Positions 61,961 through 64,000 of a stretch of DNA of 64,000 nt are shown here, one piece after another. The notes below the pieces were generated by a model. That model was not told the DNA's origin. It saw nothing but the letters and a program-made list of their open reading frames with translations, and made no database searches. Position 1 is the stretch's first letter, and each line of letters opens with the position of its first letter. The translations under genes were made by a program, and so were the position numbers. Source of the DNA: Hyphomicrobium methylovorum (GTDB taxonomy: Bacteria > Pseudomonadota > Alphaproteobacteria > Rhizobiales > Hyphomicrobiaceae); assembly GCF_013626205.1 (NCBI RefSeq), contig NZ_QHJE01000001.1:868001-932000 (forward strand), written 5' to 3'.

Positions 61961-64000
61961 TTAGCCGCTCATACCGTTTTCAGGGTTCTTTTTCCAGGCT
62001 TCGCCCGCGGTGCGGGGATCGTTGACATTGCGATCGACCGCCTTCGGTTGCCACGACGCAGCCATAGACACCGCCATCGTGAGTTCTTCGGCCGTCATCT
62101 TACCGCGAAGAATATCGCGGCGCTTGCCAGCTTCCGTGTCTTTGCCATGCGCGGCGAGAGACAGCCACATGAACGCCTGTTTCAAGTCACGCTTCACGCC
62201 CAAGCCGTTTTCATAGAGCACGGCGAGATTGAATTGACTGTCGGCGAGGCCACGCTCGGCAGCTTGCTCGAACCATTGCGCGGCCGTCGTGTAATCAGGC
62301 GAGCCTTCGGTCTGGTTTGCGCTGAGCACAGCAAGATTGTGCATTGCCTTGACGTTACCGGCCTCTGCGGCGCGGAGATACCATTGCGATGCCATTGCGC
62401 GATCCGTCTTCAAACCAAGGCCGCGCTCATACAGCGTTCCAAGCCGATACTGCGCAGGTGCAAAGCCCTGATCGGCGGCGCGCTGATACCATTTCGCAGC
62501 GTCCTTGAAGCTCTGCGTCGTTCCTTTGCCCTCGGCAAATCTTGAACCGACTTCGAACTGCGCCGACGGATCGCCGTTGGCAGCGGCGAGGCGCAACGAG
62601 AGCGGCCCGACTGTTGCAGCAGGAAGATCCAGCGGACCGTTCCGCGTGGGCTCGACGGTCGCGATCGCTTTGCCCGCGCCTTCGACTTCTGCTGCGCTCG
62701 GCACCATCGACGCGGGTACGACGACAGCGTCACTGCCCGTCGCAGCGTGGGCGCCCAATTGCCCCGACATTGCAGCCATCGCCTGATGCCGCTCCGACCG
62801 CTGCAAACTGGATTTCGTGACGGGATTATCGAGGTCGACGGCGACGCCGAGCATCGGAAGCGTCGTTCTGGCGCCCGTTCTCGTCGGTGTAATTGCGTCA
62901 CCGTTCTCTGCTGGCAGTTCGCTTCTCCGATCCGGCGCAACGGCATCCGTTGCGTGGGTGTCGGCTGCCCCTGACGAATCTGAGCGCGCGCCGCTGCTAT
63001 CGGTATCGCTATGCGCCGGAGCGAGATCTGCGGATGGGTTCGACGAGCGGCCACCCAACATGAACCACAGCCCGCCCAGCATCAGCAGAACCGCGACGGC
63101 AACAATGATAAGAAGCGGCGACGGCGCGCTCGGGCCGGATGATTTTGCCGGAGCTGCTGCCGCCGTGCGGCGGATCGGTCGCGGCGTAGCAGGTTCGGCG
63201 CCTTGGCCGCGCTGGCCCGACGCGGCCGCATACGCGCCGGAGGCTCCTGGAGCTGTGATAACGATCTCATCATCGCTCGCCGCGAGACGAAGTTTTGCCC
63301 GGCGCGCTTCAGCGATGAAGTCTCTCCGGCGCTGTTCGGTGGGATCGTATGCGATGGCCGCGCTTTCGCTGACGTCCGCTTGCTCGACAGGCGCCAAGCC
63401 TACGCGCGGTTCATCCGGACCGAACTGGAGTGTATCGCCGCCGCCGAACATCGGAGCGCTGATCTCGCTCAACAGAGTTGGAGGATTGCGCTCGACGAGC
63501 GTGTCCTGATGGTTGAACAGATTTGCTGGCGGCGCTTCAGCCACCTGCGGCGCTGCGGGATTTCCGATCTCCATCGCCTCGATGCGATCGAGCACGCGGA
63601 TCATCGCTTCCTGAAGCGTGTCGAGATGCATCGCGGTGTTTTCCCGGCCCGCACGGGATTCCGAGATCATCTGATCGATTAACGGGCGCAATCCATCCGC
63701 GCCCTTGCTGGCAGCCATATCGCTTACGCGCTGCGCAGTCTGTTCCGCTGCGGCGCGCGCAATGGCTTCGATATCCAGACGGGCTTCGTTCGAGTTCGCT
63801 ACGTGATAGATGTCCGCGCCTTCCGGCCCGCCCGGCGTGAGGCCGAGCATTTGCGACATGGTGGAGAGCTGTTTCTCGATGACGTCGAGACGCATCAGAT
63901 GCTGATGCGTTTCCGCGAGATGGTTCACAACTTCGCCGACGTGCGCCTCAATCAATCGCACGGCGCCGAGATCCGAGCGCATCGCAACGCCTTCGAGAGC
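61961..64000 (-). CDS. Sel1-repeat protein, PodJ-like (3' part, runs off the window)
   Basis: The reverse frame stays open to the window edge (ALEGVA upstream of MRSDLGAVRLIEAHVGEVVN), so at least 679 residues are visible and the start is outside. It has an N-terminal helical region, a Pro/Ala/Ser-rich stretch, one membrane helix (LLIIVAVAVLLMLGGLWFML), then four to five Sel1 repeats in the C-terminal part (AKWYQRAADQGFAPAQYRLG, ASQWYLRAAEAGNVKAMHNL, AQWFEQAAERGLADSQFNL, AFMWLSLAAHGKDTEAGKRR). The layout resembles PodJ-type polar localisation factors with a cytoplasmic coil, a membrane helix and periplasmic Sel1 repeats. Confidence 0.8.
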   Translation of the reverse strand, partial: ALEGVAMRSDLGAVRLIEAHVGEVVNHLAETHQHLMRLDVIEKQLSTMSQMLGLTPGGPEGADIYHVANSNEARLDIEAIARAAAEQTAQRVSDMAASKGADGLRPLIDQMISESRAGRENTAMHLDTLQEAMIRVLDRIEAMEIGNPAAPQVAEAPPANLFNHQDTLVERNPPTLLSEISAPMFGGGDTLQFGPDEPRVGLAPVEQADVSESAAIAYDPTEQRRRDFIAEARRAKLRLAASDDEIVITAPGASGAYAAASGQRGQGAEPATPRPIRRTAAAAPAKSSGPSAPSPLLIIVAVAVLLMLGGLWFMLGGRSSNPSADLAPAHSDTDSSGARSDSSGAADTHATDAVAPDRRSELPAENGDAITPTRTGARTTLPMLGVAVDLDNPVTKSSLQRSERHQAMAAMSGQLGAHAATGSDAVVVPASMVPSAAEVEGAGKAIATVEPTRNGPLDLPAATVGPLSLRLAAANGDPSAQFEVGSRFAEGKGTTQSFKDAAKWYQRAADQGFAPAQYRLGTLYERGLGLKTDRAMASQWYLRAAEAGNVKAMHNLAVLSANQTEGSPDYTTAAQWFEQAAERGLADSQFNLAVLYENGLGVKRDLKQAFMWLSLAAHGKDTEAGKRRDILRGKMTAEELTMAVSMAASWQPKAVDRNVNDPRTAGEAWKKNPENGMSG

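Overview
The window looks like chromosome of a hopanoid-making alphaproteobacterium of the order Hyphomicrobiales; Hyphomicrobium or a close relative is my best guess. This is inferred from the GC-rich sequence, the complete hpnA-hpnN hopanoid gene set, class I lysyl-tRNA synthetase, the CbtAB cobalt uptake pair under a cobalamin riboswitch, and an EcfG-type stress promoter. No rRNA gene or other decisive marker is present, so the genus is not proven.

Layout. 0-3.7 kb: the end of an unidentified gene, a degenerate histidine phosphatase, a cobalamin riboswitch with cbtB-cbtA, a DUF1289 fusion protein and two small exported proteins. 3.7-25.7 kb: the hopanoid region. A forward block holds hpnK, an HpnI-like glycosyltransferase and hpnL. 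Then come dxs (isoprenoid precursor supply), hpnM, an MlaA-type lipoprotein gene, canonical hpnI-hpnJ, hpnN and hpnH. A tightly overlapped reverse operon hpnA-B-C-D-E-shc-hpnG follows. Together these genes make squalene from farnesyl diphosphate (hpnCDE), cyclise it (shc), add and process the adenosine-derived side chain (hpnH, hpnG), decorate it (hpnI, hpnK, hpnJ) and move hopanoids to the outer membrane (hpnN, perhaps hpnM and the MlaA protein).

25.8-35.6 kb: a sorbosone-dehydrogenase-like propeller protein, an SDR enzyme with a TetR regulator and a divergent small gene, an ABC-2 exporter, a minimal molybdate system (modE-like, modABC) and a zinc-independent-looking MDR oxidoreductase. 35.7-39.7 kb: a 1174-residue trimeric autotransporter adhesin made of 35 tandem 16-residue repeats, divergent from a small LuxR-type regulator. 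39.8-43.6 kb: the remains of a surface polysaccharide locus (decayed membrane gene, WcaF-like acetyltransferase, YdcF-like protein, WcaI-like glycosyltransferase, NusG/RfaH-like antiterminator).

43.6-46.1 kb: an intact 2424-bp IS1595-family element with inverted repeats, an 8-bp target duplication and four passenger genes, inserted just upstream of the NusG-like gene. 46.1-64 kb: mostly housekeeping and stress genes. These are an EcfG-type promoter with two small membrane proteins, a DUF1971 cupin, msrB, tRNA-Ser, msrA, mepA, a hydrolase, class I lysS, a GmrSD-like DUF262/DUF1524 protein, a DUF952 protein, pyrD, the ligase-associated helicase and PdeM pair, TauE/SafE with TIGR02186, and the 3' part of a Sel1-repeat protein that runs off the window.

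The most distinctive items are the IS1595 element with its cargo, the repeat architecture of the adhesin, and the second HpnI-like glycosyltransferase inside an otherwise complete hopanoid locus.
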